Positions 14,264 through 22,002 are shown, counted from the stretch's first letter. The stretch: DNA of 37,753 nt from an uncultured Alphaproteobacteria bacterium (GCA_903928755.1 CAIYSH010000158.1:1-37753), one strand, 5' to 3'. The notes: generated by a model from the sequence alone, not told the origin. Program-made: numbers and translations.

Positions 14264-14791
14264 ATGTACGCGGTGATCAAGACCGGCGGAAAACAATACC
14301 GGGTTCAACCTGGTGATGTGCTGGTGGTCGAAAAGCTCGACGGCGAACCCGGTGCCAATGTGGCCTTCGGCAATGTGCTGATGCTGGGTGATGGCGAAGC
14401 CATTACCTTGGGCGAGCCCACTGTCGCCGGAGCCAGCGTCAATGCAACCCTGGTTGAAACCCGCAAGGGTGAGAAGGTGAAGATCTTCAAGAAGATCCGC
14501 CGCCAGGGCTATCGCCGCACCAAGGGACATCGTCAGACCGAAACGGTCCTGCGGGTGACGGGCATTGAAGGCGCTGGCAAGAGCGTAACCTGGGACGGCG
14601 TGGTCGACATGACCACAAAGGCCATGATGAACGCCCGCGCCCGGAACCTGACGCACGTGGTAGCGGCCCTCGAAGCTGCTGCTTCAGCACCGGTCGCTGC
14701 GGTCAAGGCTGAAGCCGCCGAAGCTGCAGCAGCCCCCGCCAAGAAAGCGGCGCCTAAGAAGGCCGCCGCCAAGAAGTCCGACGCTGAATAA
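14264..14791 (+). CDS. rplU: 50S ribosomal protein L21 with Lys/Ala-rich C-terminal extension
   Basis: L21 is an early-assembly protein of the large ribosomal subunit that contacts 23S rRNA. The first 103 or so residues are the standard protein (MYAVIKTGGKQYRVQPGDVL; KVKIFKKIRRQGYRRTKGHR with its basic rRNA-binding loop; TVLRVTGIEG). The normal protein is about 103 residues; here it is 175, with an extra tail containing AAASAPVAAVKAEAAEAAAA and then Lys-Ala repeats (KKAAPKKAAAKKSDAE). Such tails occur in other alphaproteobacteria. rpmA follows after 31 nt, preceded by GGAGG. Confidence 0.98.
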   Translation: MYAVIKTGGKQYRVQPGDVLVVEKLDGEPGANVAFGNVLMLGDGEAITLGEPTVAGASVNATLVETRKGEKVKIFKKIRRQGYRRTKGHRQTETVLRVTGIEGAGKSVTWDGVVDMTTKAMMNARARNLTHVVAALEAAASAPVAAVKAEAAEAAAAPAKKAAPKKAAAKKSDAE

Positions 14792-14822
14792 GCGCTGGTC
14801 TCGTCGAATTTAGGAGGCCGAT

Positions 14823-15092
14823 ATGGCACACAAGAAATCTGGCGGTTCATCACGTAACGGTCGCGACTCAGCGGGCCGTCGCCTTGGCGTGAAGAAGTTC
14901 GGCGGCGAAGCCGTCATCTCTGGCAACATCATCGTCCGTCAGCGCGGCACGAAGTATTTCCCGGGTGACAATGTCGGCATGGGCGTTGACCACACCCTCT
15001 TCGCCACAGCCCAGGGCGCGGTGAAGTTCGTGACCAAGCGCGATGACCGCACCTATGTGAATGTCATTACGGCGGAAGCTGCAGCAAGCTAG
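14823..15092 (+). CDS. rpmA: 50S ribosomal protein L27
   Basis: The 89-residue protein sits near the peptidyl-transferase centre, with its N-terminus reaching the tRNA ends. It begins MAHKKSGGSSRNGRDSAGRR, the normal mature-type N-terminus without the cleaved leader found in Firmicutes. LGVKKFGGEAVISGNIIVRQ and TKYFPGDNVGMGVDHTLFA complete the family pattern. TAGGAGG precedes the start by about 5 nt. It is cotranscribed with rplU and followed by an intrinsic terminator. Confidence 0.98.
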   Translation: MAHKKSGGSSRNGRDSAGRRLGVKKFGGEAVISGNIIVRQRGTKYFPGDNVGMGVDHTLFATAQGAVKFVTKRDDRTYVNVITAEAAAS

Positions 15093-15142
15093 GCGAACCT
15101 GAACTCCAGGTCCGCCGCAAGGCGGGCCCTCAAGACCTCCCG

Positions 15143-15177
15143 AAACGGGGAGTCCGGACCGCCGGGCTCCCCGTTTT
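15143..15177 (+). terminator. Intrinsic terminator of rplU-rpmA
   Basis: AAACGGGGAG pairs perfectly with CTCCCCGTTT (10 bp) around a 14-nt loop and runs into TTTTCTTT. It begins 50 nt after the rpmA stop and ends 38 nt before the acetyltransferase start, so it separates two transcripts. Confidence 0.85.
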
Positions 15178-15215
15178 CTTTGTCCAAGGCCCCAGTAGAG
15201 GGCCGGGAGGCTGAA

Positions 15216-15731
15216 ATGAAACCCCTTGAGATCCAGAGCGTCATTGAGACTCCCAGCCTGCGCCTGAGACCGCCTAGGCTCAGCGATGCCGGGCACCTGG
15301 CCAAACTGCTCAATGACTTCGAAGTGGCACGGATGACCACCTCGATCCCGCACCCCTATGGCCTGGAAGATGCCGAGCAATTCCTGAAGTCGTCCGGGGA
15401 AGAGACCTTTATTGTCGAACACCAGGACCATGGCCCCATTGGAACCATCGGCTTTTCAGAGGGTGAAGGACGAAGGGCGGAACTCGGCTACTGGATTGGC
15501 AAACCCTATTGGGGCTGCGGCTTTGCCACAGAAGCAGCTCGGGGCGCCCTGGGCTGGGCTGGGTCGGTATGGAAACGTCGCCATGTGGCCGCACGTCACT
15601 TCATCGACAATCCCGCTTCAGGGGAAGTTCTCTGCAAGTCGGGGTTCCTGTACACGGGACAGGTGACGCCGTCGGTCAGCAAGGCGCGGGGCGAAATTGT
15701 CCCCTCGCGCTGGATGGTCTGGCTGGCATGA
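15216..15731 (+). CDS. GNAT family N-acetyltransferase, RimJ-like
   Basis: A 171-residue acetyltransferase that would transfer acetyl from acetyl-CoA to an amine. TPSLRLRPPRLSDAGHLAKL is the usual RimJ/RimL opening, AELGYWIGKPYWGCGFATEA is the acetyl-CoA-binding motif (W-G-x-G-x-A-T-E-A), and ARHFIDNPASGEVLCKSGF corresponds to the NxxSxxVxxKxGF motif. The start at ATG 15216 is fixed by GGGAGG 6 nt upstream; the TTG at 15180 lies next to the terminator and is unlikely. A GNAT gene between rpmA and obgE is a common arrangement in alphaproteobacteria. The substrate is unknown; ribosomal-protein acetylation is only a guess from context. Confidence 0.9.
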   Translation: MKPLEIQSVIETPSLRLRPPRLSDAGHLAKLLNDFEVARMTTSIPHPYGLEDAEQFLKSSGEETFIVEHQDHGPIGTIGFSEGEGRRAELGYWIGKPYWGCGFATEAARGALGWAGSVWKRRHVAARHFIDNPASGEVLCKSGFLYTGQVTPSVSKARGEIVPSRWMVWLA

Positions 15732-15762
15732 CCTCTGCCCTCTCCTGTGTTATGGCCTGCGC

Positions 15763-16818
15763 ATGAAATTTCTCGACCAGTGCAAGGTGTATATCCGTTC
15801 CGGCAATGGCGGCGGCGGTGCCGTGTCCTTTCGACGGGAAAAATACATCGAGTATGGTGGGCCCGACGGTGGCGACGGCGGCAATGGCGGCAGTATCTGG
15901 ATGGAGGCTGTCGAAGGCCTGAACACCCTGATCGACTACCGCTACCAGCAGCACTTCAAGGCCGACACCGGCATACATGGCATGGGCCGCAACCGTCACG
16001 GAGCCAATGGCGAGGATATCGTCCTGAAGGTGCCGGTGGGAACCCAGGTCCTGGAAGAGGACAAGGAAACCCTGATCATCGACCTGGAGAAGGCGGGTCA
16101 GAAGATCCTGCTGGCCAAGGGCGGCAATGGCGGATGGGGCAATGATCGCTTCAAGGGCCCGATCAATCAGGCCCCCTACCACGCCAATCCAGGGCAGGAA
16201 GGCGAGGAAAAGGTCCTCTGGCTGCGCCTGAAGCTGATTGCCGATGTTGGCCTGGCCGGCCTTCCAAACGCCGGAAAATCGACCTTTCTGGCGGCTGCCA
16301 GTGCGGCCAGGCCCAAGATCGCCGATTATCCGTTCACAACCCTCGCACCCAATCTGGGTATTGTGGACCTGTCATCGGAAGAACGGTTCGTCATGGCCGA
16401 TATTCCCGGCCTGATCGAAGGTGCCTCGGAAGGTGCGGGCCTTGGGGTGCGGTTCCTGGGGCACGTGGAACGGACGGCTGTGCTGATCCACCTGGTTGAC
16501 TGCACCCAGACCGATGTGGTGCAGGCCTGGCAGACCGTCAGAACAGAACTTGAAGCCTATGGGGAAGAACTGGGCGACAAGGTCGAGATTGTGGCCCTGA
16601 GCAAGGTCGACGCCCTGGATCCCGATACCCTGGAAATGCAGCGTGAGGCTCTGGCAGAAGCTGTCGGCGGGCCGGTTCGCCTGGTCTCTGGCGTCTCCGG
16701 ATTGGGGGTCAAGGACCTGTTGCGGGAGGCCTATGGGCTGGTGCGCTCCCGTAAGGCCAAGATTGCCGAAGAGGCCCTGGCAAGGTCAGGTCAGGCCCCG
16801 CCGGACTGGACCCCGTGA
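15763..16818 (+). CDS. obgE: GTPase ObgE/CgtA
   Basis: An essential ribosome-associated GTPase of 50S assembly, also linked to stringent response and cell cycle in Caulobacter. The N-terminal Obg fold is glycine-rich (YIRSGNGGGGAVSFRREKYI; GGPDGGDGGNGGS). The G domain has GLPNAGKST (P-loop), the switch region DYPFTTLAPNLG, DIPGLIEGASEGAGLG and a SKVD guanine motif. The C-terminus is short, without the OCT domain seen in Bacillus, giving 351 residues. The start at ATG 15763 (MKFLDQCKVY) follows family homology; a purine-rich Shine-Dalgarno is not obvious. Its stop overlaps proB by 4 bp (GTGA). Confidence 0.97.
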   Translation: MKFLDQCKVYIRSGNGGGGAVSFRREKYIEYGGPDGGDGGNGGSIWMEAVEGLNTLIDYRYQQHFKADTGIHGMGRNRHGANGEDIVLKVPVGTQVLEEDKETLIIDLEKAGQKILLAKGGNGGWGNDRFKGPINQAPYHANPGQEGEEKVLWLRLKLIADVGLAGLPNAGKSTFLAAASAARPKIADYPFTTLAPNLGIVDLSSEERFVMADIPGLIEGASEGAGLGVRFLGHVERTAVLIHLVDCTQTDVVQAWQTVRTELEAYGEELGDKVEIVALSKVDALDPDTLEMQREALAEAVGGPVRLVSGVSGLGVKDLLREAYGLVRSRKAKIAEEALARSGQAPPDWTP

Positions 16819-17942
16819 GCGAACTGGCTGCCGCAAAACGGATTGTCGTCAAGGTCGGCTCCTCCCTGCTGGTCGGCCCCGACGGTGCGCCGGATGGGGC
16901 CTGGCTGAGCGCCCTGGCGGCGGACATAGGCCGCCTGCGGGATCGCGGGCAACAGGTTCTGGTGGTGTCCTCAGGCGCGGTCGCCCTGGGCCGGAAACGG
17001 CTGTCGCTCGGCAAGCGCACCCTCACCCTGCCTGAAAAGCAGGCGGCGGCCGCTGCGGGCCAGTCAGCCCTGATGCGGGCCTGGGAACTGGCGCTTGAGC
17101 CCTTCGGGCTTTCAGCGGCACAGATCCTGCTGACCCGCGACGACACCGAAGTCCGCAGGCGATGGCTCAATGCGCGCGCCACCACGGAAACCCTGATGAC
17201 CCTGGGCGTCATCCCGGTGGTCAATGAGAATGATACCGTCGTCACCGAGGAAATCCGTTACGGGGACAATGATCGCCTCGCTGCCCGGGTCGCCCAGATG
17301 ATCGGTGCCGATGTGCTTGTCCTGCTGTCAGACATAGACGGGCTTTATTCCGCCGATCCACGCAGCAATCCCGATGCGGTCCACATCCCGCGCCTGACCC
17401 ACCTTACGGCGGAAATTGAAGCCATGGCGGGCGGTGCCAATCAGGGCGCAGGTGTCGGAACCGGAGGCATGGCCACCAAGATCCTCGCCGCCCGGATTGC
17501 CCAGCAGGCCGGATGTGCCACCATCATAACCCTGGGATCGCGCCCGGCACCACTGGCGGCGGTCGAGGCGGGCGAGCCGGCAACCCTGATCGAGCCCGCC
17601 CTGTCAGCGAAGGCCGCCTACAAGGCCTGGATCGCCGGATCCCTGAGTCCGGCCGGTGGACTGACCATAGATGCCGGGGCGGCCCGGGCCCTCACCACGG
17701 GCAAGAGCCTGCTGCCAGCGGGGGTGCGGCGTGTCACGGGCCGGTTTGAAAAGGGTGACGCCGTCCTGGTGCAGGATGAGGCCGGGCGCGACATCGCCCG
17801 CGGCCTTGTCCGCTATGATGACACCGATGCCGCAAGGATCTGCGGCCTCAAGTCTGCGTCCATTGAACAGGTCCTGGGCTTCTCCGAGGGGCCGATGATC
17901 CACGCAGACGATCTTGCCCTGCTGTTTGAACCCCCGGTTTAG
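16815..17942 (+). CDS. proB: Glutamate 5-kinase
   Basis: ProB phosphorylates glutamate in the first step of proline synthesis. It has an amino-acid-kinase domain with KRIVVKVGSSLLV at residues 8-20, VSSGAVALGRKRL, NENDTVVTEEIRYGDNDRLA, LLSDIDGLYSADPR and GTGGMATKILAARIA. A C-terminal PUA domain follows (about 275-370, beginning near AGGLTIDAGAARAL). At 375 residues it has normal length for the kinase-PUA form. The start is a GTG whose last two bases belong to the obgE stop (GTGA overlap), so translation is coupled. The next gene encodes the second pathway enzyme, in a divergent form. Confidence 0.97.
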   Translation: MSELAAAKRIVVKVGSSLLVGPDGAPDGAWLSALAADIGRLRDRGQQVLVVSSGAVALGRKRLSLGKRTLTLPEKQAAAAAGQSALMRAWELALEPFGLSAAQILLTRDDTEVRRRWLNARATTETLMTLGVIPVVNENDTVVTEEIRYGDNDRLAARVAQMIGADVLVLLSDIDGLYSADPRSNPDAVHIPRLTHLTAEIEAMAGGANQGAGVGTGGMATKILAARIAQQAGCATIITLGSRPAPLAAVEAGEPATLIEPALSAKAAYKAWIAGSLSPAGGLTIDAGAARALTTGKSLLPAGVRRVTGRFEKGDAVLVQDEAGRDIARGLVRYDDTDAARICGLKSASIEQVLGFSEGPMIHADDLALLFEPPV

Positions 17943-18010
17943 GGCGTTTCCCGCGCTGAGCCGGTATCCCCTCGGGCGGAAAATGGTCTAGTAAGGCTCA
18001 TCGTGAGCAT

Positions 18011-19528
18011 ATGGCGGCGACATTGGACGACACGGGCGGAAATTTTCAGGACAGGAAGCACGCATCAGGTGCACCCTTACTGGCACTTCAGGACGGTATG
18101 GTCATACCCTATTCCGGGGACCGCTTTACCCGGGTAAGTCCTGAGCTTGCCCGGGCTTTCATGCCGGGCGATCATTTGATCGTGGTCCAGGACAGCGGCG
18201 ATCTTCTGCATGTTCCAGCCAGGGTGAAGGCCCTGGCAGACCAGGCCGTAGCCGACGCCGATCAGGCCTTTCATCAGATGGCTGGGGTGACAGATTCCCA
18301 GATCACCGATTTCTTCGACCGCTTTGCTGCGGCGCTGGAAGACGATGGCGTCTGGACCCGCATCGCCGAGGCCAACAGCGCCGATGTTGCCCTTGCCCTG
18401 GAACGGGGCCGCTCGACCACGCGCCTGAGGGCAGACGCCAGCATGCGGCGGGACATGATTGCCGGATTGCGTGTCTGGCGGGACCAGACCGGCGGGCGCG
18501 GGCTGGTGCTGGAAACCATCGCCCATACGGGCTGGCAGGTCGAACAGGTCATGGCCCCCCTGGGCGTGGTCGGGTTTGTGTTCGAGGGGCGACCCAATGT
18601 CTTTGCAGATGCCACGGGGGTGATCCGTGGTGGCAATACTGTGGTCTTCCGGATCGGATCGGATGCCCTGGGCACGGCGCGCGCGATTGTGGAACACGCC
18701 CTGGACCCTGCGCTTGCCGCATCGGGCCTGCCAGCAGGGGCTGCACGGCTTGTGGTTTCTGCCGAACACGCTGCCGGGTGGGCACTTTTCAGTGACAGGC
18801 GACTGGCCCTGGCGGTGGCGCGAGGGTCCGGCCCCGCCGTGGCACAGCTCGGCGCCATTGCCCGTCAGGCCGGCACACCGGTCAGCCTGCACGGTACGGG
18901 CGGAGCCTGGATGGTCGCCGATACCAGTGCAGACAGCGACCGTTTCGCGGCGGCCGTCTATCACTCTCTCGACCGCAAGGTCTGCAATACCCTCAATGTC
19001 TGTGCCATTGTCCGGTCAAGGGTCCATGACCTCGTCCCGCGCTTCCTGACCGCCCTGAAGGAAGCTGGCGAACGAAGGTCAGGATACAGCCTGCATGTAT
19101 GGGGCCTTGAGGGAGGGCTGGAAGCACCTCATGATCCGATTGCCGAGGCGGACCTCGCCATCGAGTGGGAGTGGGAAGACACACCCGAAGTCACCCTGGC
19201 AATCGTCGACGACATCGACCATGCCATCCGCCTTTTCAACCGCTACAGTCCGCAGTTTGGCGCGAGCCTGATCGCCGAGGATGCCCAGGCGCAGGCGCAT
19301 TTTTTCGCCTGTCTGGACGCGCCTTTTGTCGGGGATGGGTTCACCCGGTGGATCGACGGCCAATACGCCTTGAACCGACCGGAACTTGGCCTATCCAACT
19401 GGGAAAATGGCCGCCTCTTCGCGCGGAGTGGCGTGCTGGCCGGTGATGGTGTCTACACGATCCGCGCCCGGGTTCGGCAGACTGATCACAATCTCGACCG
19501 CAACCCCGACACGGCGAAATCATTTTGA
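18011..19528 (+). CDS. proA: Divergent glutamate-5-semialdehyde dehydrogenase ProA
   Basis: ProA reduces glutamyl-5-phosphate to the semialdehyde with NADPH. The aldehyde-dehydrogenase-type core is recognisable: PLGVVGFVFEGRPNVFADAT, GNTVVFRIGSDALGTARAIV and the catalytic Cys region RKVCNTLNVCAIV (C325). Two things are unusual. The protein is 505 residues against about 415 normally, with roughly 70 extra at the N-terminus (including FMPGDHLIVVQDSGDLLHVP). The usual ProA signature segments are altered: HLDGNCH-type reads LHGTGGAW, and the C-terminal GxEVGIST-K-HARGP region reads PELGLSNWENGRLFARSG. The position after proB supports the role. No strong Shine-Dalgarno lies before ATG 18011. Confidence 0.85.
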   Translation: MAATLDDTGGNFQDRKHASGAPLLALQDGMVIPYSGDRFTRVSPELARAFMPGDHLIVVQDSGDLLHVPARVKALADQAVADADQAFHQMAGVTDSQITDFFDRFAAALEDDGVWTRIAEANSADVALALERGRSTTRLRADASMRRDMIAGLRVWRDQTGGRGLVLETIAHTGWQVEQVMAPLGVVGFVFEGRPNVFADATGVIRGGNTVVFRIGSDALGTARAIVEHALDPALAASGLPAGAARLVVSAEHAAGWALFSDRRLALAVARGSGPAVAQLGAIARQAGTPVSLHGTGGAWMVADTSADSDRFAAAVYHSLDRKVCNTLNVCAIVRSRVHDLVPRFLTALKEAGERRSGYSLHVWGLEGGLEAPHDPIAEADLAIEWEWEDTPEVTLAIVDDIDHAIRLFNRYSPQFGASLIAEDAQAQAHFFACLDAPFVGDGFTRWIDGQYALNRPELGLSNWENGRLFARSGVLAGDGVYTIRARVRQTDHNLDRNPDTAKSF

Positions 19529-19543
19529 CCTCCCAGGCACATC

Positions 19544-20224
19544 ATGTGGTCAGCCGGGGTCGTTAGGCGTATTCCGCCCGCCGGCCGACCGGCGACCCTG
19601 CGGCTGGGCTTCAGCCTGGCAAGAGGCATGCGCGTGGGAATCTATGGCGGCTCCTTCAATCCTGCCCATGAGGGCCATACCCATGTGGCGGAAACCGCCC
19701 GGCGCAAGCTGGGGCTGGACAGGGTCATCTGGCTGGTCTCCCCCCAGAATCCGTTGAAACCGGCCCACGAAACGGCCAGCCAGGTCGAGCGCATGGCTGG
19801 CGCCAGGAAGTTCGCCCGGGGTCCGAACATGATCGTCTCTGACGCGGAATCCCGCATTGGCACCCGATATACGATCGATACCCTGCGCGCCCTCAAGGGT
19901 CGGTTTCCGGGGGTGCGGTTTGTCTGGCTCATGGGGGCAGACAGCCTGGCGACCTTCCATCGCTGGAAGGGTTGGACGCAGATCATGAAAGAGGCCCCCG
20001 TGGCGGTCATATCCCGCCCCTGGATTTCCCTCAGGAGCCGTTTTTCTCCTGCAGCGAAACGATTTGCTTCGGCGCGCCTGCCCATGGACCAGGCCCGCAG
20101 CCTGCCCGGTCGGCACGCACCTGCCTGGGTTTTCCTGAATGGCCCCCTGAACTTCCAGTCCTCTACGGCGCTCCGGGAAAGAATGCGATCGGGCAAGACC
20201 CGACGACGCCGAGACGGTAGCTGA
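19544..20224 (+). CDS. nadD: Nicotinate-nucleotide adenylyltransferase NadD
   Basis: NadD adenylates nicotinate mononucleotide to give deamido-NAD in NAD synthesis. Its nucleotidyltransferase motifs are GIYGGSFNPAHEGHTHVAE (the GxFxPxHxGH signature), LVSPQNPLK, RYTIDTLRAL, VWLMGADSLATFHRWKGW and the C-terminal SSTALRERM (the ISSTxxR motif). The ATG at 19544 gives 226 residues; an internal Met at 19628 (MRVGIYGGSF) would remove 28 residues. I keep the upstream start because, from memory, relatives carry a similar GFSLARGM-type extension, but this is not settled. The C-terminus is very basic (GKTRRRRDGS). It follows proA by 15 nt. Confidence 0.95.
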   Translation: MWSAGVVRRIPPAGRPATLRLGFSLARGMRVGIYGGSFNPAHEGHTHVAETARRKLGLDRVIWLVSPQNPLKPAHETASQVERMAGARKFARGPNMIVSDAESRIGTRYTIDTLRALKGRFPGVRFVWLMGADSLATFHRWKGWTQIMKEAPVAVISRPWISLRSRFSPAAKRFASARLPMDQARSLPGRHAPAWVFLNGPLNFQSSTALRERMRSGKTRRRRDGS

Positions 20225-20270
20225 CCTTTTCCACAAGGTGTGCTAGGGAGAGCTTTGAGCGAGGCTATAA

Positions 20271-20275
20271 AGGAG
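20271..20275 (+). promoter_or_regulatory. Shine-Dalgarno pointing to a CTG start of rsfS
   Basis: AGGAG, within AAAGGAG, is followed after 8 nt by CTG at 20284 in the rsfS frame. The only other candidate, GTG at 20323, is preceded by pyrimidine-rich sequence with no such element, so this site decides the start. Confidence 0.6.
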
Positions 20276-20283
20276 CGACCCCG

Positions 20284-20694
20284 CTGAGCCCTGACCCTGC
20301 GCCAAGCGCGCAAACCTCCCCGGTGCCTGCCGAGGGTGATCCCAGTGCCCGCATTGCGGCCCTGGGGGAAATGATCCTGGCCCGTCTTGATGACGACCAG
20401 GCACAGGATGTTGTTTTCATAGATCTGAAGGGCAAAAGCGCCGTGGCCGACGGGCTAATCGTCGCCTCCGGTCGTTCGCATCGCCATGTGGGGGCTATTG
20501 CCGACCACCTGCTGCGCGCCCTCAAGGATCAGGGATATGGCAAGGCCCGGGTAGAAGGCCTGCCCCATTGCGACTGGGTCCTGATCGATACAGGCGACCT
20601 GATCATCCATCTTTTCCGCCCGGAAGTCCGATCCTTCTACAATATCGAGAAGATCTGGTCGGTCGACGCTTCGGCGCATATCGCCTTCAATTGA
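20284..20694 (+). CDS. rsfS: Ribosome silencing factor RsfS
   Basis: RsfS (Iojap/RsfA family) binds L14 and blocks subunit joining when nutrients are scarce. The core is AQDVVFIDLKGKSAVADGLI, VASGRSHRHVGAIADHLLRA, GLPHCDWVLIDTGDLIIHLF and RSFYNIEKIW, all typical of the family. No ATG exists before the conserved region. The best start by Shine-Dalgarno spacing is a CTG at 20284 (residues SPDPAPSAQTSP follow), giving 136 residues; the GTG at 20323 gives 123. Its TGA stop overlaps the TTG start of rlmH. The neighbours nadD and rlmH form the usual bacterial nadD-rsfS-rlmH cluster. Confidence 0.93.
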   Translation: MSPDPAPSAQTSPVPAEGDPSARIAALGEMILARLDDDQAQDVVFIDLKGKSAVADGLIVASGRSHRHVGAIADHLLRALKDQGYGKARVEGLPHCDWVLIDTGDLIIHLFRPEVRSFYNIEKIWSVDASAHIAFN

Positions 20695-21155
20695 AACTGA
20701 CCATCCTCGCGGTGGGTCGGCTGGCCCGGTCGCCCGAGGTCGACCTGGTCAGGACCTATGTCGAGCGCGCCACGGCAGCTGGCCGTGCCCTTGGTCTTGG
20801 CCCGGTGGACGTGATCGAGGTTGAGTCCCGCAAACCCGGCAAGGCCGCGGAAGCAGACGTCCTGCGTCCCCACCTTGCAGGGTGCCATGTCATCGTCTGC
20901 GATGAGCGGGGAACCGCATATCCCTCCAGAGCCTTTGCCGCTGAGCTGGGTCGGCTCCGGGATCAGGGTGTCCGCAGACTGGTCCTGGTCATAGGCGGGG
21001 CAGATGGCCTGGATCTCGACCTGTTCGCCAGCGCAGACGGGCGGCTGGCCTTCGGGCCACAGACCTGGCCCCATGCCCTTGCGCGGGTCATGCTCGCGGA
21101 GCAGATTTACAGGTCCGTGACGATTCTGGCGGGAGGACCCTATCATCGGGACTAA
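20691..21155 (+). CDS. rlmH: 23S rRNA (pseudouridine1915-N3)-methyltransferase RlmH
   Basis: RlmH methylates pseudouridine 1915 in helix 69 of 23S rRNA using S-adenosylmethionine. The 154-residue SPOUT-type protein has the usual start (LKLTILAVGRLARSPEVDLV), the knot region RRLVLVIGGADGLD and the invariant C-terminus MLAEQIYRSVTILAGGPYHR. The start is a TTG at 20691 sharing bases with the rsfS stop (TTGA), which indicates coupled translation. Its 3' end carries the probable Shine-Dalgarno and start of the next gene. Confidence 0.96.
   Translation: MKLTILAVGRLARSPEVDLVRTYVERATAAGRALGLGPVDVIEVESRKPGKAAEADVLRPHLAGCHVIVCDERGTAYPSRAFAAELGRLRDQGVRRLVLVIGGADGLDLDLFASADGRLAFGPQTWPHALARVMLAEQIYRSVTILAGGPYHRD
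21131..21136 (+). promoter_or_regulatory. Shine-Dalgarno inside rlmH pointing to a non-AUG start
   Basis: GGGAGG inside the end of rlmH lies 8 nt before an ATC codon at 21145, from which a clear signal-peptide-like sequence is read. No ATG, GTG or TTG is found at a usable distance. Confidence 0.5.
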
Positions 21156-22002
21156 GGCGATCCTGGGTCTGAGTTGCAGCCTGGCGCTGGCAGGTTTTGC
21201 CGGTCTGGCTACCTTTGCGGTCGCCATGGACCAGCAGGGGCCACTGCTGGCGCTAAACCGCAAGGAATTGGCGATCACATCGCTTGAGGGCCGAAATCGC
21301 AGCCAACTGGCACGCCTGTTGACGGTTTTTGTCCGCTTGCGCCGGGATCCGCCACCGCCCCTTCTGGTCAGCCCGGAAGATGCAATTGCTGCCGTCCGTG
21401 CAGCCATCCTGGTCAAGGCCGTGACCCCGGAGCTCCAGAGACGTGCCAGGGTCTATGCGGCAGAGGCCCGGGATATTTCCAGGCAAAGACGCCTGGCAGC
21501 GGTCGCAAGTGCAACGGAATTCAGCGCCGAAAGCCGGGCCGCTGATGATGACGCCGCCGGCCCCGTTGCCACGGTGGCGATGATTACAGGAGAGACAGGT
21601 CAACTTGAACTGATCGCACCCAAGCGGCTTCTGTCTCCGCTGGACGGCAGGATCGTGCAGGGATTTGGCGCCGATCTGGTCACAGGTGGCAAATCCAGTG
21701 GACTGACCCTGGCATCGCAGGCCGGGGTACCGGTCTATGCGCCCGCCAGGGGACTGGTGCAGTTTTCCGGGCCGGTCAAGGGATGGGGCACCGTCATCAT
21801 ATTACGCCTGACGGGGGGATATCATCTGGTCCTGGCAGGGCTGGGAACCCCGGCCACAGATCCCGGCGAGGACATAATGCCGGGGTCGAAAATCGGACTG
21901 ATGCCGGACGGACGGTCAGGCGCACCCCAGCTCTATCTGGAGATGCGGGCCGGATCGACACCGGTCGATCCCGCGCCATTACTGAAATCACCCGCTGGCT
22001 GA
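21145..22002 (+). CDS. EnvC-like protein with degenerate LytM domain
   Basis: The frame before the first ATG (21226) encodes a good signal peptide (IGTKAILGLSCSLALAGFAG then LATFAVA), so the real start is upstream. The ATC at 21145, 8 nt after GGGAGG, is my best guess and gives 285 residues. A charged region with coiled-coil character (about 60-120) precedes a C-terminal M23/LytM domain: LDGRIVQGFGADLVTGGKSS, AGVPVYAPARGLVQFSGPVK and GAPQLYLEMRAGSTPVDP. All zinc ligands of active LytM enzymes are replaced (QLYLE for HLHFE, LAGL for YAHL). This matches the EnvC/NlpD type, which activates amidases during division instead of cutting peptidoglycan. Confidence 0.8.
   Translation: MGTKAILGLSCSLALAGFAGLATFAVAMDQQGPLLALNRKELAITSLEGRNRSQLARLLTVFVRLRRDPPPPLLVSPEDAIAAVRAAILVKAVTPELQRRARVYAAEARDISRQRRLAAVASATEFSAESRAADDDAAGPVATVAMITGETGQLELIAPKRLLSPLDGRIVQGFGADLVTGGKSSGLTLASQAGVPVYAPARGLVQFSGPVKGWGTVIILRLTGGYHLVLAGLGTPATDPGEDIMPGSKIGLMPDGRSGAPQLYLEMRAGSTPVDPAPLLKSPAG

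Noticed and set aside
21226..22002. LytM-like gene starting at ATG 21226
   Set aside because: There is no Shine-Dalgarno and the signal peptide encoded just upstream in the same frame would be lost.
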